Shown piece by piece: positions 8,164-19,044 of a DNA stretch of 37,355 nt. A program made the position numbers and the translations under genes. Origin of the DNA: Planctomycetota bacterium (GTDB lineage Bacteria; Planctomycetota; UBA1135); contig JASMKM010000114.1 of NCBI GenBank assembly GCA_030749235.1, positions 1 through 37,355 on the forward strand, given 5' to 3'. Below the pieces are notes generated by a model. The model did no database searches and was not told the DNA's origin. It worked only from the letters and a program-made list of their open reading frames with translations. Position 1 is the stretch's first letter; each line of letters starts with the position of its first letter.

Positions 8164-8711
8164 ACTGTCGCGAAGCCTCTATTCAGATCTCTCTTCACGT
8201 CGGCGACGACCTACCGCCGGCCGAAGTCCCCATGCTTGAGAAACACCTCGAGGCTTGTGCAGTCTGTCAGGTCGAGTACGAAAGCTATGCTTCCGCACGC
8301 GATGCCTTGCAGGCGCTGAAAGGGGAGCCCATGGGCACCACCAACCTGTGGGGTGACCTTGAGGCCCAGCTCGATGCTGTCACGAGTGAACCGGTCGATA
8401 GAAAGCATTGGTTCCATCGCCCGGTCTGGGTCGGCCTTGCTGCTGCGATGGCCTTGGTCGTCACGGTGCAACTTTGGAACCCATTCCGTCCGGCGAACGA
8501 TGTGGTCAGGGAAGCTACCAACTCGGTGGTCAGCGGTATTGTCCAACCGCAGAAGACGCTTGGCTTGCCTGAGGAGTCGGAGGGGCCACAAAGCGCACCT
8601 GCTGCTTACGATGATTTCCACGAGCTCCTTCGTGGCCGCCATGACCAGTCCAGCCTGGAAGATCTGAACGACCCGATGATCGCGGCTCCTGCCTCGCGTC
8701 GCTCTTTCTAG
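8160..8711 (+). CDS. Zinc-finger (zf-HC2) transmembrane anti-sigma factor
   Basis: 183 residues from GTG, overlapping the sigma stop (GTGA). The N-terminus carries the anti-sigma zinc motif: Cys3, then His29, Cys33 and Cys36 in HLEACAVC (Hx3Cx2C). One membrane segment follows at about residues 88-106 (PVWVGLAAAMALVVTVQLW), so the zinc domain faces the cytoplasm and about 75 residues lie outside. In this family the zinc domain sequesters the sigma factor until an envelope or redox signal releases it. The external part has no recognisable domain. The pairing with the upstream sigma gene by overlap is strong contextual evidence. Whether it responds to redox or to proteolysis cannot be read from the sequence. 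Confidence 0.88.
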   Translation: MNCREASIQISLHVGDDLPPAEVPMLEKHLEACAVCQVEYESYASARDALQALKGEPMGTTNLWGDLEAQLDAVTSEPVDRKHWFHRPVWVGLAAAMALVVTVQLWNPFRPANDVVREATNSVVSGIVQPQKTLGLPEESEGPQSAPAAYDDFHELLRGRHDQSSLEDLNDPMIAAPASRRSF

Positions 8712-8744
8712 GAAAACAACCACAGGCGTAAGGCCTGGAAAACG

Positions 8745-9911
8745 ATGCTCTGGCCCCTTCTCCTGTCCGTTCTTGTACAGACGCCGGAACCACCCGACCC
8801 GCCACCGGCAACGGAGCGGGTCGATGTGGGAATGGAGACCATGCCTTCCGAGCAGTGGCTAAAGAGCATCCAGGCTCTGCAGGTCAAAGGGGTGGAGTTT
8901 AGCTCCAGCATGCCGATGAGCGCCTTGGCCAGCTTGGAGTCCGAGATGGCCGGCCTATACCGAAAACTTCGTCCATCCTTAGTCGAGGTGCATTTTCAGT
9001 TTCTTGAAGAAAGCAACCTGAGGAGCCCGGTTCTGACCTCCGGCATGGTTATGGATAACTATGGCTTGATCATCACGCCGGTCGTATTAGACAAGGCTCA
9101 GGTTGACGCGCTCGTCGACGGGATCAAGGTCTACCGCACCGATGGCAAGAACTACCGTGCCGAGCTCATCGCCTGGAACGCGCACTATGGTGTTTCGCTG
9201 TTGCGCGCCGAGGAATTGAGGGGCTTGGCCCCTCAATTCGGCTATGGATTGTGGATGGAAGAAGGCTCGGTCACGATTGGCCTAGGCCATCCCTTCGGGT
9301 TACCCAACTCGATTAGCCTAGGCTTCCTGACAGGACGTCAGCGTGGCATTGGAAAAGCCCGCGAGCTAATGCAGATCACGAATCCGATCAATGTTGGTGA
9401 TTGTGGAGGGCTGCTGGCCAATCGTCACGGTCAAGTGGTTGGCATGATGCTCACTTCCTTGTCTGATGCGGCCCGACGAGCCGAGGACAACCTGAAGTTG
9501 TACGTCGCGGAATACGGCAACGATTCACTGGAAGGGGCCAAGCAGGCGCAAGGCATCTCCTTTGCGATTCCGGTGGAAGTACTTTTCAAGATCTTCCCCG
9601 AGCACTTCAAGCAGGGGGCGAACGCTAGTCGGCGCATCGGTGTCCTGGTTGAAGAGAAAATCCACGTTGTAGAGCTGCCCAAGCAACAGCCCTCTCATAA
9701 ATGGGAAGTTGTGGTGACCGCCTTGCTACCCGATAGTCCTGCCCAGGCTAGTGGCTTGCAAGCCGGCGACGTATTCATCAGCCTCGGAGGGCTTTCCGCG
9801 GGCAGCCTTCAGGAGCTCGGGGTGGCAATTCACTCGGCCAAACTGAAGACCGTAATGGTGGTGCGGCGTGGAGATGCGTTGCTGGAGCTCCCACTCCAAT
9901 TCGAGCAATAA
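8745..9911 (+). CDS. HtrA/DegP-like PDZ protein lacking the catalytic triad (predicted pseudoprotease)
   Basis: 388 residues. A short hydrophobic N-terminus (MLWPLLLSVLVQT) looks like a signal peptide and is followed by a Pro-rich linker. Residues about 70-285 align with the HtrA trypsin-like domain: TSGMVMDNYGLIIT for the usual GSGVIID..GYVVTN, IGLGHPFGL for AIGNPFGL, NVGDCGGLL for NRGNSGGAL and ISFAIPVEVL for IGFAIPSNMV. The catalytic His position is Pro112-Val114 (no His between residues 84 and 146), the Asp position is Gly149 in YGVSLLRA, and the Ser position is Cys220. One C-terminal PDZ domain spans about 320-385 (LLPDSPAQASGLQAGDVFISLGG). It starts 33 bp after the anti-sigma gene and is probably in that operon. 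I infer a periplasmic binding or sensing role rather than proteolysis. Confidence 0.82.
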   Translation: MLWPLLLSVLVQTPEPPDPPPATERVDVGMETMPSEQWLKSIQALQVKGVEFSSSMPMSALASLESEMAGLYRKLRPSLVEVHFQFLEESNLRSPVLTSGMVMDNYGLIITPVVLDKAQVDALVDGIKVYRTDGKNYRAELIAWNAHYGVSLLRAEELRGLAPQFGYGLWMEEGSVTIGLGHPFGLPNSISLGFLTGRQRGIGKARELMQITNPINVGDCGGLLANRHGQVVGMMLTSLSDAARRAEDNLKLYVAEYGNDSLEGAKQAQGISFAIPVEVLFKIFPEHFKQGANASRRIGVLVEEKIHVVELPKQQPSHKWEVVVTALLPDSPAQASGLQAGDVFISLGGLSAGSLQELGVAIHSAKLKTVMVVRRGDALLELPLQFEQ

Positions 9912-9941
9912 GTCGTGAACACCTGCTGTTCGAGTCGGAGC

Positions 9942-10949
9942 CTAGTCAGCCTTGCTCTGCAGTGCGTCGTACTCGGAGATGATATTCAAGGCCTGGCGGA
10001 CCTGGTCGGAATCGAAATCCATCTCGGTGGCAGCGACGAAGTCTCGCATATCGGCTGCAGCCTCAGAGAGGCGTCCGCGCTCATAACGACATAAGGCGCG
10101 AGAATGCAGGGCCCAAATCGAATCCGGGCTGAGGCCCAGGATTGTGGTGTATTCGTGCTCCTCTGCCATGTAGGCACCAGCTCGCTTATGGATGCCCGCG
10201 ATCAGGGAGTGCACCGCAACTTCCCGTTGCATGTCACTTTTTAGCACACGACGAATGAAGTCTTCCTGTTCGATGGAAAGCCGCTCCTCGGTGGCGAGCA
10301 GGCGGTTGTTGTAGGCGCGAGACTCTTCAAGCAGGCGCAGGCTGGCGACCAGTGGCTTCAAAGCTTCGACGTCGTTCCCCAGAAGGGCATTGACTTGCCC
10401 GCTCATTTCGAGAGCGTTGAGGTTATCGTTGCTCCGCAGCAGCACCGAATCGAGTAGTTCATCGGCGCTGAGGAAATGATTCATTGCCTTGACGCCACGC
10501 TCTTCGGCCTCGGCCATTTTCTTGGCCTGAAACTCGGGGTCGTCCATCGGGTAATCGGTGTACTTGCGTTTCTCGGTTTCCGATACCTGCAGCAGCATCG
10601 AACCATAACGGAAATGCCATTCGGCCATTGCCTGGTCGGCCTTATGGTTCTGGAGCTCTTTCTGGGCGATTTCCAGGTAGAGCAGTGCATGGGAGACCTC
10701 GGTAATGTCGCGGTGCAGCAGCAGCGAACGGCCGGCGATTAGGTTCAGTCCACCATTCTCTGGCTCGATCTCCAGGCCACGGCGAGCTTGCTGGTAAGCC
10801 TGCGTGTAGCGCCCCATGTTGTAATAATCGGTCGCACGCTCGAAATAGTCTTGCTTCTGCGATTCGAGATTCAGTTCTTCTTCGCTGGAGCTGCAGCCAA
10901 TCAGGCTGAACAGCACCACCAGCATGAGGGCGGGGCGATTCCAATCCAT
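9942..10949 (-). CDS. TPR-repeat lipoprotein of unknown function
   Basis: 335 residues. A signal peptide with lipobox SLIGC (acylated Cys near residue 19) is followed by an acidic linker. TPR-like helices come next: YFERATDYYNMGRYTQAYQQARRGLEIEPENG (about 35-66), then a long helical middle, and a C-terminal TPR-like pair around YTTILGLSPDSIWALHSRALCRYERGRLSEAAADM. Such lipoproteins usually scaffold envelope complexes, but nothing names the partner. It lies 80 bp downstream of ndk on the same strand. An inverted repeat TTACCC/GGGTAA (10973-10992) sits in that gap. It converges on the pseudoprotease gene with 30 bp between stops. Confidence 0.8.
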   Translation of the reverse strand: MDWNRPALMLVVLFSLIGCSSSEEELNLESQKQDYFERATDYYNMGRYTQAYQQARRGLEIEPENGGLNLIAGRSLLLHRDITEVSHALLYLEIAQKELQNHKADQAMAEWHFRYGSMLLQVSETEKRKYTDYPMDDPEFQAKKMAEAEERGVKAMNHFLSADELLDSVLLRSNDNLNALEMSGQVNALLGNDVEALKPLVASLRLLEESRAYNNRLLATEERLSIEQEDFIRRVLKSDMQREVAVHSLIAGIHKRAGAYMAEEHEYTTILGLSPDSIWALHSRALCRYERGRLSEAAADMRDFVAATEMDFDSDQVRQALNIISEYDALQSKAD

Positions 10950-11029
10950 GGTTTTCTATTATGCGGGCAGGCTTACCCATTGGGGAGGGTAAACCGACTC
11001 GCAGCCGATATGCCCTTCGGACTTGCTGG

Positions 11030-11482
11030 TTACTCAGCGTCCCAGAGCCATGGGGCCGTGATTGGCTCCCATTCCTCGACACCATCAGGGAAGAAAATGC
11101 CCAACTCGCGTTCAGCGCTTTCAGGGCTGTCTGAGCCATGGATTAGGTTGTAGGACTTGGAGCAACCGAAATCGCCACGGATGGTGCCAGCTTCGGCTTC
11201 GATGCCGAAGGTCTTGCCCATGAGACGGCGTGCCACTGCGATGGCGTCAGGGCCGCGCAAAGCCATGGCAAGGATGGGGGAGCTGGTCATGAAGCCAACC
11301 AGGCCGTCGTAAAAGGGACGACCGACATGCTCTGCATAGTGCTTGGCGGCAGTGTCTTGGGACATCCGCATCAGGCGCATTCCAACCAGTTGGAGGCCTT
11401 TTTCCTCGAAACGGGAGATGATGCGGCCAGTGAGTCCCCGATGCAGGGCGTCGGGCTTGAGAAGAAGGAGAGTTGTTTCCAC
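11030..11482 (-). CDS. ndk: Nucleoside diphosphate kinase
   Basis: 150 residues, usual bacterial length. It transfers the gamma phosphate from ATP to other NDPs through a phospho-His. The KPDA motif is at residues 9-12. The catalytic His115 is in NLIHGSDSPESAEREL, where the SPESAERE stretch is the family signature. FYDGLVGFMTSSPI and VARRLMGKT complete the nucleotide site. Divergent from the ATP synthase operon with a 178-bp gap. Confidence 0.97.
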   Translation of the reverse strand: METTLLLLKPDALHRGLTGRIISRFEEKGLQLVGMRLMRMSQDTAAKHYAEHVGRPFYDGLVGFMTSSPILAMALRGPDAIAVARRLMGKTFGIEAEAGTIRGDFGCSKSYNLIHGSDSPESAERELGIFFPDGVEEWEPITAPWLWDAE

Positions 11483-11556
11483 TTGATGAATCAGGATTAG
11501 TATGCCATCGGGCGCAGGAGGATAGGCGTTTTGGCCAAACTTTGCCAGTTTCTCGA

Positions 11557-11584
11557 TTGATGAATGGATGGATGGCTCTAGAAT
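11557..11584 (+). promoter_or_regulatory. Candidate sigma-70-type promoter of the ATP synthase operon
   Basis: TTGATG (11557-11562), 16-nt spacer, TAGAAT (11579-11584; 5 of 6 to the -10 consensus) lies 76 bp upstream of the first operon gene. The 178-bp gap to ndk also holds a 10-bp palindrome TTTGGCCAAA (11530-11539) and, downstream of the promoter, a CCCCC/GGGGG inverted repeat (11604-11623) that could form a leader hairpin. Consensus matching only. Confidence 0.45.
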
Positions 11585-11660
11585 ACTGCCGATTCTGGGC
11601 CAGCCCCCTCCAACGTACGGGGGAATGGCGAAGTTCTTTTGCCCCTTTTAGGAGAGAATC

Positions 11661-11954
11661 GTGTCGAAAAACCGTTTCTCGGAGAACGAGGACAAAGCCC
11701 TAGGTTCGCGTCAAATCAATGATTACGCACGCCTTTCGGGCATTGGTCTTGAATTCTCCGCATCGGTCGCTCTAGTCGGATGGCTAGGTTGGCTATTGGA
11801 TCGCTGGACCGGCTTGGCCGACAGCTTCCCGGTTTTTCTGCTGTTTGGTATCTTTCTTGGCCTTGGCCTCGGAATCTACCGGCTGCAGCTGAAGATCTCG
11901 ACGCCACCCCCCGACGAACAAGAAACCCCTGATTCTGAAGACGAAGATCAATGA
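11661..11954 (+). CDS. atpZ: AtpZ/AtpI-family ATP synthase accessory membrane protein
   Basis: 97 residues from GTG (11661), with AGGAGAG just upstream (11650-11656). Two membrane helices: about 30-47 (FSASVALVGWLGWLLDRW) and 55-73 (FPVFLLFGIFLGLGLGIYR). The GWLLDRW..F..G..LG.G.G..R pattern is typical of the AtpZ/AtpI group, small proteins encoded ahead of atpB. They are thought to help c-ring assembly or magnesium supply to the ATP synthase. The C-terminal tail is acidic. It overlaps the next gene by 4 nt (ATGA). Confidence 0.75.
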   Translation: MSKNRFSENEDKALGSRQINDYARLSGIGLEFSASVALVGWLGWLLDRWTGLADSFPVFLLFGIFLGLGLGIYRLQLKISTPPPDEQETPDSEDEDQ

Positions 11955-12343
11955 AGCCTATCTTGGCCCTTTCGGTCCTCGCCCTACCAGCTCTGTGGCT
12001 CTTTCCTGCGGAATGGCGGGTTGCAATCGCAATCGGATGGGCCCCGATGATGCTCGCTGAAGCCCTCTTGTGTCAGCGCCGGAAAGCCCTGCTTACCAGC
12101 GAAGGTGGTGGCGCTCAACTGCTGATGCTGATGACCTTCGGCTTCCTCGGTAGGCTCTTCTTCCTGGTGGTTGGTGCCCTGCTCGGTGCCAAGGCCGAAC
12201 TCTTCCCAGAGGGCCCTTTCATGGCTTCCTGCCTCGCTGCGATTGCAGTGGGAGAGGCTTTCTCCTTGACGACCCTGGCGCACGCCAACCGTCAACGCCG
12301 CGCTGCGCATAACTTGCCGGCCGACGACACCCCAACACCCTGA
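11951..12343 (+). CDS. Small membrane protein in the AtpI position
   Basis: 130 residues with three to four hydrophobic helices (about 1-18, 24-40, 56-80, 88-106). The sequence is weakly conserved, as is usual for the gene between atpZ and atpB, which in many bacteria is annotated as AtpI or ATP synthase subunit I. A motif GFLGRLFFLVVGALLG lies in the middle. It is translationally coupled on both sides: ATGA overlap with the gene before, and one base from the GTG of atpB. The function is inferred from position; the sequence alone does not establish it. Confidence 0.55.
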   Translation: MKPILALSVLALPALWLFPAEWRVAIAIGWAPMMLAEALLCQRRKALLTSEGGGAQLLMLMTFGFLGRLFFLVVGALLGAKAELFPEGPFMASCLAAIAVGEAFSLTTLAHANRQRRAAHNLPADDTPTP

Positions 12344-12344
12344 C

Positions 12345-13190
12345 GTGATTCCGTCCTTCCTGAACACACTCGTGAACTCCTCAGCTGCTTCCGGCGGCGA
12401 GGAAGGTAGTGGAGGCAACCCCTTTGACCGCCTGTTCCCGCACGTGGTCCCGCAGGAGAGCTTCCACGGCATTCAATTGCCCAAGTTGTTCGGCATGCAG
12501 GTCTGGGATACCCAGATCTTCCAGCTGCTCTCGATCGTGGCCATGATCGTGTGCTTCGCCGGTGTGCGTAAGGGTATCGTGAATAACGGCAGCGGTCGTT
12601 TCTCGAAGATTCTGGCTGGCTGGGTCGCTTGGCTTCGCGACGAGGTCGTCTACCCCAGTCTCGGCAAGGAGCATGGCAAGAAGCTACTGCCGCTGTTCCT
12701 GCCGGTGTTCTTCTTTATCGCCTTCATGAACCTGTTCGGCCTCGTACCGTACGGTCTGACCGCCACTGCCAGTGTCTATACCACCGCTGGGCTGGCCGCG
12801 ATCATTCTGGTGGTGATGCTCGTTGGTGGAATGGTGGCACAGGGGCCAGTCAAGTTCTGGCTCAACCTGGTTCCCCACGGCGTGCCTGCAGCGCTTTGGC
12901 CGCTGTTGTTTGTCCTCGAGGTGGCCGGCTTGGCCATCAAACCTTTCGCCCTGACCATGCGTCTCATGGCGAATATGACTGGAGGCCACCTGGTTATCCT
13001 TTCATTCCTCGGCCTGATGTTCTTTTTCGGGCAGAGCAGCGCTGCTGTCGGCTGGACGGTTTCCCCGTTCGTCGTCGGCATGTCTGTCTTCATGATGATC
13101 ATTGAGGGCTTTGTCGCTCTCTTGCAGGCCTACGTATTCACCCTACTCTCGGTGATTTTCGTGGGCATGTGCTTGCATCCTGACCACTAA
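12345..13190 (+). CDS. atpB: F1Fo ATP synthase subunit a
   Basis: 281 residues from GTG. The Fo stator subunit carries the two proton half-channels. The essential Arg is R206 in PFALTMRLMANMTGGHLVI. Five to six membrane helices follow a soluble N-terminus of about 50 residues. MQVWDTQIFQLLSIVAMI begins the first helix, and FVALLQAYVFTLLSVIFV is the conserved last helix. The start codon follows the previous stop by one base, so reinitiation is likely. I see no nearby Shine-Dalgarno of its own. Confidence 0.95.
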   Translation: MIPSFLNTLVNSSAASGGEEGSGGNPFDRLFPHVVPQESFHGIQLPKLFGMQVWDTQIFQLLSIVAMIVCFAGVRKGIVNNGSGRFSKILAGWVAWLRDEVVYPSLGKEHGKKLLPLFLPVFFFIAFMNLFGLVPYGLTATASVYTTAGLAAIILVVMLVGGMVAQGPVKFWLNLVPHGVPAALWPLLFVLEVAGLAIKPFALTMRLMANMTGGHLVILSFLGLMFFFGQSSAAVGWTVSPFVVGMSVFMMIIEGFVALLQAYVFTLLSVIFVGMCLHPDH

Positions 13191-13211
13191 CGAATCCACT
13201 TCCCAACCTAA

Positions 13212-13508
<297 letters not shown>

Positions 13509-13515
13509 ACCCTTT

Positions 13516-13562
13516 CGGGAAGTGTGTGTCTCGCCGGATTCTCGGCGGGACACGGATTCCCG
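13516..13562 (+). promoter_or_regulatory. Two-tier RNA hairpin between atpE and atpF
   Basis: The inner stem pairs 13526-13536 with 13543-13553: 11 bp with one U-G wobble and a 6-nt loop (GATTCT). The outer stem pairs 13516-13521 (CGGGAA) with 13557-13562 (TTCCCG), separated from the inner stem by a small internal loop (GTGT opposite GGA). In all, 17 bp in a 47-nt span fill most of the atpE-atpF gap. No T-run follows, so it looks like an mRNA-stability or processing element rather than a terminator. It is well placed to raise c-subunit output relative to the downstream subunits. Confidence 0.7.
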
Positions 13563-13572
13563 GTTCTGAACC

Positions 13573-14112
13573 ATGTTCAACCTCCTTGTAATCTCAATGG
13601 CTGGCGGCGGAAACGGTCTCGATCGTCTGCTTGACGTCGGCTCCAGTAGTTTCTTCTGGACGCCGCTGATCTTCCTGCTCTCGCTTCCCGTGATGTGGAA
13701 GTTCGTGTTCGGGCCGATCACCAAAGCCCTGGAAGAGCGCGAAGACAACTCGCGTAACGCTGCGGCAGCTGCTGAAGCGGCACGTGAGGAGACCGAACGA
13801 CTCAAGGCTGCGATCCAAGAGGATCTCGATGCTGCGCGGCGTGAGGCTGCCAAGCAAGTGGCAGAGGCGAAGTCCCGCGCTGCCGAACGAGAGAGGGAAT
13901 TGATGGCAGCGGCCAAGGATGAAGCTGAAAAGGAGCGCGCCCGCGCTCAGGCAGAGATCGCCCAAGCACTCAACAGTGCTCGCGAGATTCTGCGCAAAGA
14001 AGCTATCCAACTTGGTGTCGATGTCGCAGAGCAAGTCATCAAGCGCGAGTTCTCCGACAAGGACCAAGAGCGCTTGGTCACCGAATTCCAGAACCAGGCA
14101 AACCTGAACTAG
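13573..14112 (+). CDS. atpF: F1Fo ATP synthase subunit b
   Basis: 179 residues. One N-terminal membrane helix at about 27-49 (FFWTPLIFLLSLPVMWKFVFGPI) is followed by the conserved ITKALEEREDN and a long Ala/Glu/Arg-rich coiled coil (about 55-150), the peripheral stalk. It ends with a delta-binding segment. Only one b-type gene is present, so the stalk is presumably a homodimer. The ATG lies after TCTGAACC with no Shine-Dalgarno and 10 nt after the atpE-atpF hairpin. Confidence 0.95.
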   Translation: MFNLLVISMAGGGNGLDRLLDVGSSSFFWTPLIFLLSLPVMWKFVFGPITKALEEREDNSRNAAAAAEAAREETERLKAAIQEDLDAARREAAKQVAEAKSRAAERERELMAAAKDEAEKERARAQAEIAQALNSAREILRKEAIQLGVDVAEQVIKREFSDKDQERLVTEFQNQANLN

Positions 14113-14113
14113 C

Positions 14114-14668
14114 ATGTCTGTCATTCACGTTTCTTCTGCTGCTCGTCGCTACGGCCGCGCCCTCTTCGGTGTCGCACTCGAGCAAGGCGCGCTCGATGCC
14201 GTGCGTGCCGACATGAAGTTACTCGGTACAGTCCTCGAGGAACCGACCATGGCAGCTGCTCTGGCCGATCCACGCATGGACGACAGCCAGAAGCGTGCGA
14301 TGCTGGATAAGGCCTTTGGCGAGTACCTCAATCAGCACACCGTCTTTACCTTTGGTGTCCTGGAGAGCCGCTCCCGTTTGTCTTTGCTGGCGCAGATTCC
14401 TGCTGCATTCGAGGAACTGCTGGATGGCCATGAGGGTCGTCTGCGCGGTCAACTCGAATCTGCCCGCCCTGTGAGCGACGAGGATCGTTCGCGGGTCGAG
14501 GCAGCCCTTTCCGAGCAGACCGGCATGAAGGTCTCCCTGGAAACCACGGTCGACGAGGATTTGCTCGGCGGCATTCGGGTCACGCTCGCCGGTACCCGCT
14601 ACGACGGCTCTGCGAGGGGCCGCCTCGACGGACTTCGTCAACGTTTAGAGAATGTGGAGCTCGGCTGA
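14114..14668 (+). CDS. atpH: F1Fo ATP synthase subunit delta
   Basis: 184 residues. It links the b stalk to the top of F1. The N-terminal helical domain has AARRYGRALFGVALEQG (about 9-25), and the C-terminal conserved patch is VDEDLLGGIRVTLAGTRYDGSARGRLDGLR, the family signature. It starts one base after the atpF stop. A 6-bp inverted repeat GAGCTC/GAGCTC spans its stop codon (14657-14672). Confidence 0.95.
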   Translation: MSVIHVSSAARRYGRALFGVALEQGALDAVRADMKLLGTVLEEPTMAAALADPRMDDSQKRAMLDKAFGEYLNQHTVFTFGVLESRSRLSLLAQIPAAFEELLDGHEGRLRGQLESARPVSDEDRSRVEAALSEQTGMKVSLETTVDEDLLGGIRVTLAGTRYDGSARGRLDGLRQRLENVELG

Positions 14669-14695
14669 GCTCTCCAGATCCAACCGCAATAGAGA

Positions 14696-16270
14696 ATGGA
14701 ACTCCAACCATCTGAAGTAACCTCGGTCCTCAAAAAGGAAATCGAGAGTTTCCAGGCAGGGTCCTCGACCGAACAGGTCGGCCAGGTTCTGCAAGTAGGC
14801 GACGGTGTCGCCCGCGTCTACGGCCTTGACAACTGCATGATGTCAGAGCTGATCGAGTTTTCCGGAGGTTCAATGGGCATGGCCCTGAACCTCGAAGAGG
14901 ACAACGTCGGCTGTGTGCTGCTCGGTGATGCCGCTTCCGTAAAGGAAGGCGACACCGTGAAATGCACCGGACGCATCATCTCTGTACCCACCGGTGACCA
15001 ACTGCTCGGCCGCGTAGTCGATGCACTCGGTGAACCACTGGATGGCAAAGGCCCAATCAGCAACTCCGACGAGGACTTGCGCCCAATCGAACAGGATGCA
15101 CCGTCGGTGGTCGAGCGCGAGCCGGTGGCAGAGCCAATGGCTACTGGGCTGAAGGCGATTGACGCCATGATCCCAGTGGGGCGTGGCCAGCGAGAGCTCG
15201 TCATTGGTGACCGCCAGACCGGCAAGACTGCGATTGCCATCGATGCAATCATCAATCAGAAGTACACCGGTGGGGGCGACCCCAACAACGAGGATCAGGT
15301 CCTCTGTGTGTACGTTGCGGTCGGTCAGAAACAGTCCACCGTGGTAGACGTGCAGCGTAAGCTCGATGCAGCAGGCGCCTCGCCGTACACCATCATCGTG
15401 AATGCGTCGGCTTCGGATGAAGCTTCCATGCAGTTCATCGCACCCTACACCGGTACGGCCATGGCAGAGCGCTTCCGCGACGCCGGCCGCCACGTCCTGG
15501 TGATTTACGATGACCTCACCAAGCAGGCTTATGCATACCGCCAGGTGATGCTGCTGCTGCGCCGTCCTCCAGGCCGTGAGGCTTACCCTGGCGACGTCTT
15601 CAACCTGCACTCACGCCTGTTGGAGCGTTCGGCAAAGGTGGCCGATAACGCCCCGGAGATCAATCCCGAGAAGTATTCGAAGGGTGGCGGCTCGATTACC
15701 TCGCTGCCAATCATCGAGACCCAAGAGGGCGATGTCTCGGCCTACATCCCAACCAACGTGATTTCTATCACCGACGGTCAAATCTTCCTCGAAGGTGACC
15801 TGTTCTACTCCGGCGTTCGTCCGGCAGTGAATGTCGGCATCTCGGTATCGCGCGTAGGTGGTGCTGCTCAGACCCCGGCCATGAAGAAGGTCGCAGGTGG
15901 TCTGCGCATCAACCTCGCCCAATACCGTGAGCTCGAGGCTTTCGCCCAGTTCGGTTCCGACCTGGATGCGGCCACCCAGCAGGCACTGACTCGTGGTGCG
16001 CGCCTGGTGGAGCTCCTGAAGCAAGGCCAATACCACCCGATGGAGAACGCCGACCAGATCGTGTCGATCTTCGCCGGTACCTCCGGCAACCTCGACAGCG
16101 TCGACGTCAACCAGGTCATGGAGTTCGCGACCGGCTTCACCGAATACATGAAGTCCAACCACGCCGACATCATGACCGAGCTGAACGGCTGGAAGACCAA
16201 GTGGACCGATGAGCTTGCAGAGGCTGTCGGCAAGGCTTGCGAAACCTTCAAGGCTCAGTTCACCGCCTAA
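14696..16270 (+). CDS. atpA: F1Fo ATP synthase subunit alpha
   Basis: 524 residues. The regulatory, non-catalytic nucleotide-binding subunit of F1. P-loop GDRQTGKT at 171-178, the [11 protein letters not shown] motif at about 205-215, and the conserved [17 protein letters not shown] stretch. Slightly longer than E. coli alpha (513). The coding sequence is intact. The start follows CAATAGAGA without a clear Shine-Dalgarno. Confidence 0.98.
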   Translation: MELQPSEVTSVLKKEIESFQAGSSTEQVGQVLQVGDGVARVYGLDNCMMSELIEFSGGSMGMALNLEEDNVGCVLLGDAASVKEGDTVKCTGRIISVPTGDQLLGRVVDALGEPLDGKGPISNSDEDLRPIEQDAPSVVEREPVAEPMATGLKAIDAMIPVGRGQRELVIGDRQTGKTAIAIDAIINQKYTGGGDPNNEDQVLCVYVAVGQKQSTVVDVQRKLDAAGASPYTIIVNASASDEASMQFIAPYTGTAMAERFRDAGRHVLVIYDDLTKQAYAYRQVMLLLRRPPGREAYPGDVFNLHSRLLERSAKVADNAPEINPEKYSKGGGSITSLPIIETQEGDVSAYIPTNVISITDGQIFLEGDLFYSGVRPAVNVGISVSRVGGAAQTPAMKKVAGGLRINLAQYRELEAFAQFGSDLDAATQQALTRGARLVELLKQGQYHPMENADQIVSIFAGTSGNLDSVDVNQVMEFATGFTEYMKSNHADIMTELNGWKTKWTDELAEAVGKACETFKAQFTA

Positions 16271-16285
16271 CCACGGAATCCAGCT

Positions 16286-18609
<2,324 letters not shown>

Positions 18610-18627
18610 AATCAAGGCTGACAGCTC

Positions 18628-19044
18628 ATGAGCACTACCGCAACCACCATGACCCTCCGCATCGTCTCTCCCGATGCGACGATCTTGGATGCACAGGTCA
18701 AATCGGTCCAAGTGCCCGGCGAGGATGGCCTTTTCGGCGTCTTGCCACGTCATGCCACCATGGTGTCCCTCACCGATAGCGGTCTACTCCGCGCGGTGGG
18801 GGCCGATGGCGAAGTCTTCGAATATCTCATCCACAGTGGTTTCGTCGAGGTTCGTAACAACGAGGTGACCATTTTGTCGCGTTCTGCCGAGAAGACCGAA
18901 GACATTGATCTGGCACGTGCCCAACGAGCAGCCAAGCGCGCGCGCGACATCATGCGCAGCGACATGGCGGAACTCGACCTGACTCGGGCCCTGGCGGCAT
19001 TGCGTCGCGCGATGATTCGCGAGAAATTGGCTCGCAAGCGATGA
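18628..19044 (+). CDS. atpC: F1Fo ATP synthase subunit epsilon
   Basis: 138 residues. The beta-sandwich N-terminal domain (MTLRIVSPDATILDAQVKSVQVPGEDGLFGVLPRH) is followed by the two-helix C-terminal domain that can inhibit ATP hydrolysis (EDIDLARAQRAAKRARD to MIREKLARKR). A second ATG seven codons in (MTLRIV) is an alternative start. The stop overlaps the aspS start by 4 nt (ATGA, 19041-19044), so the ATP synthase operon runs straight into a tRNA synthetase gene. Confidence 0.95.
   Translation: MSTTATTMTLRIVSPDATILDAQVKSVQVPGEDGLFGVLPRHATMVSLTDSGLLRAVGADGEVFEYLIHSGFVEVRNNEVTILSRSAEKTEDIDLARAQRAAKRARDIMRSDMAELDLTRALAALRRAMIREKLARKR

Noticed and set aside
11560-11576. Tandem ATGG repeats upstream of atpZ as a phase-variation tract
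   Set aside because: Only three to four copies, overlapping a plausible promoter spacer; too short to call a variable repeat.
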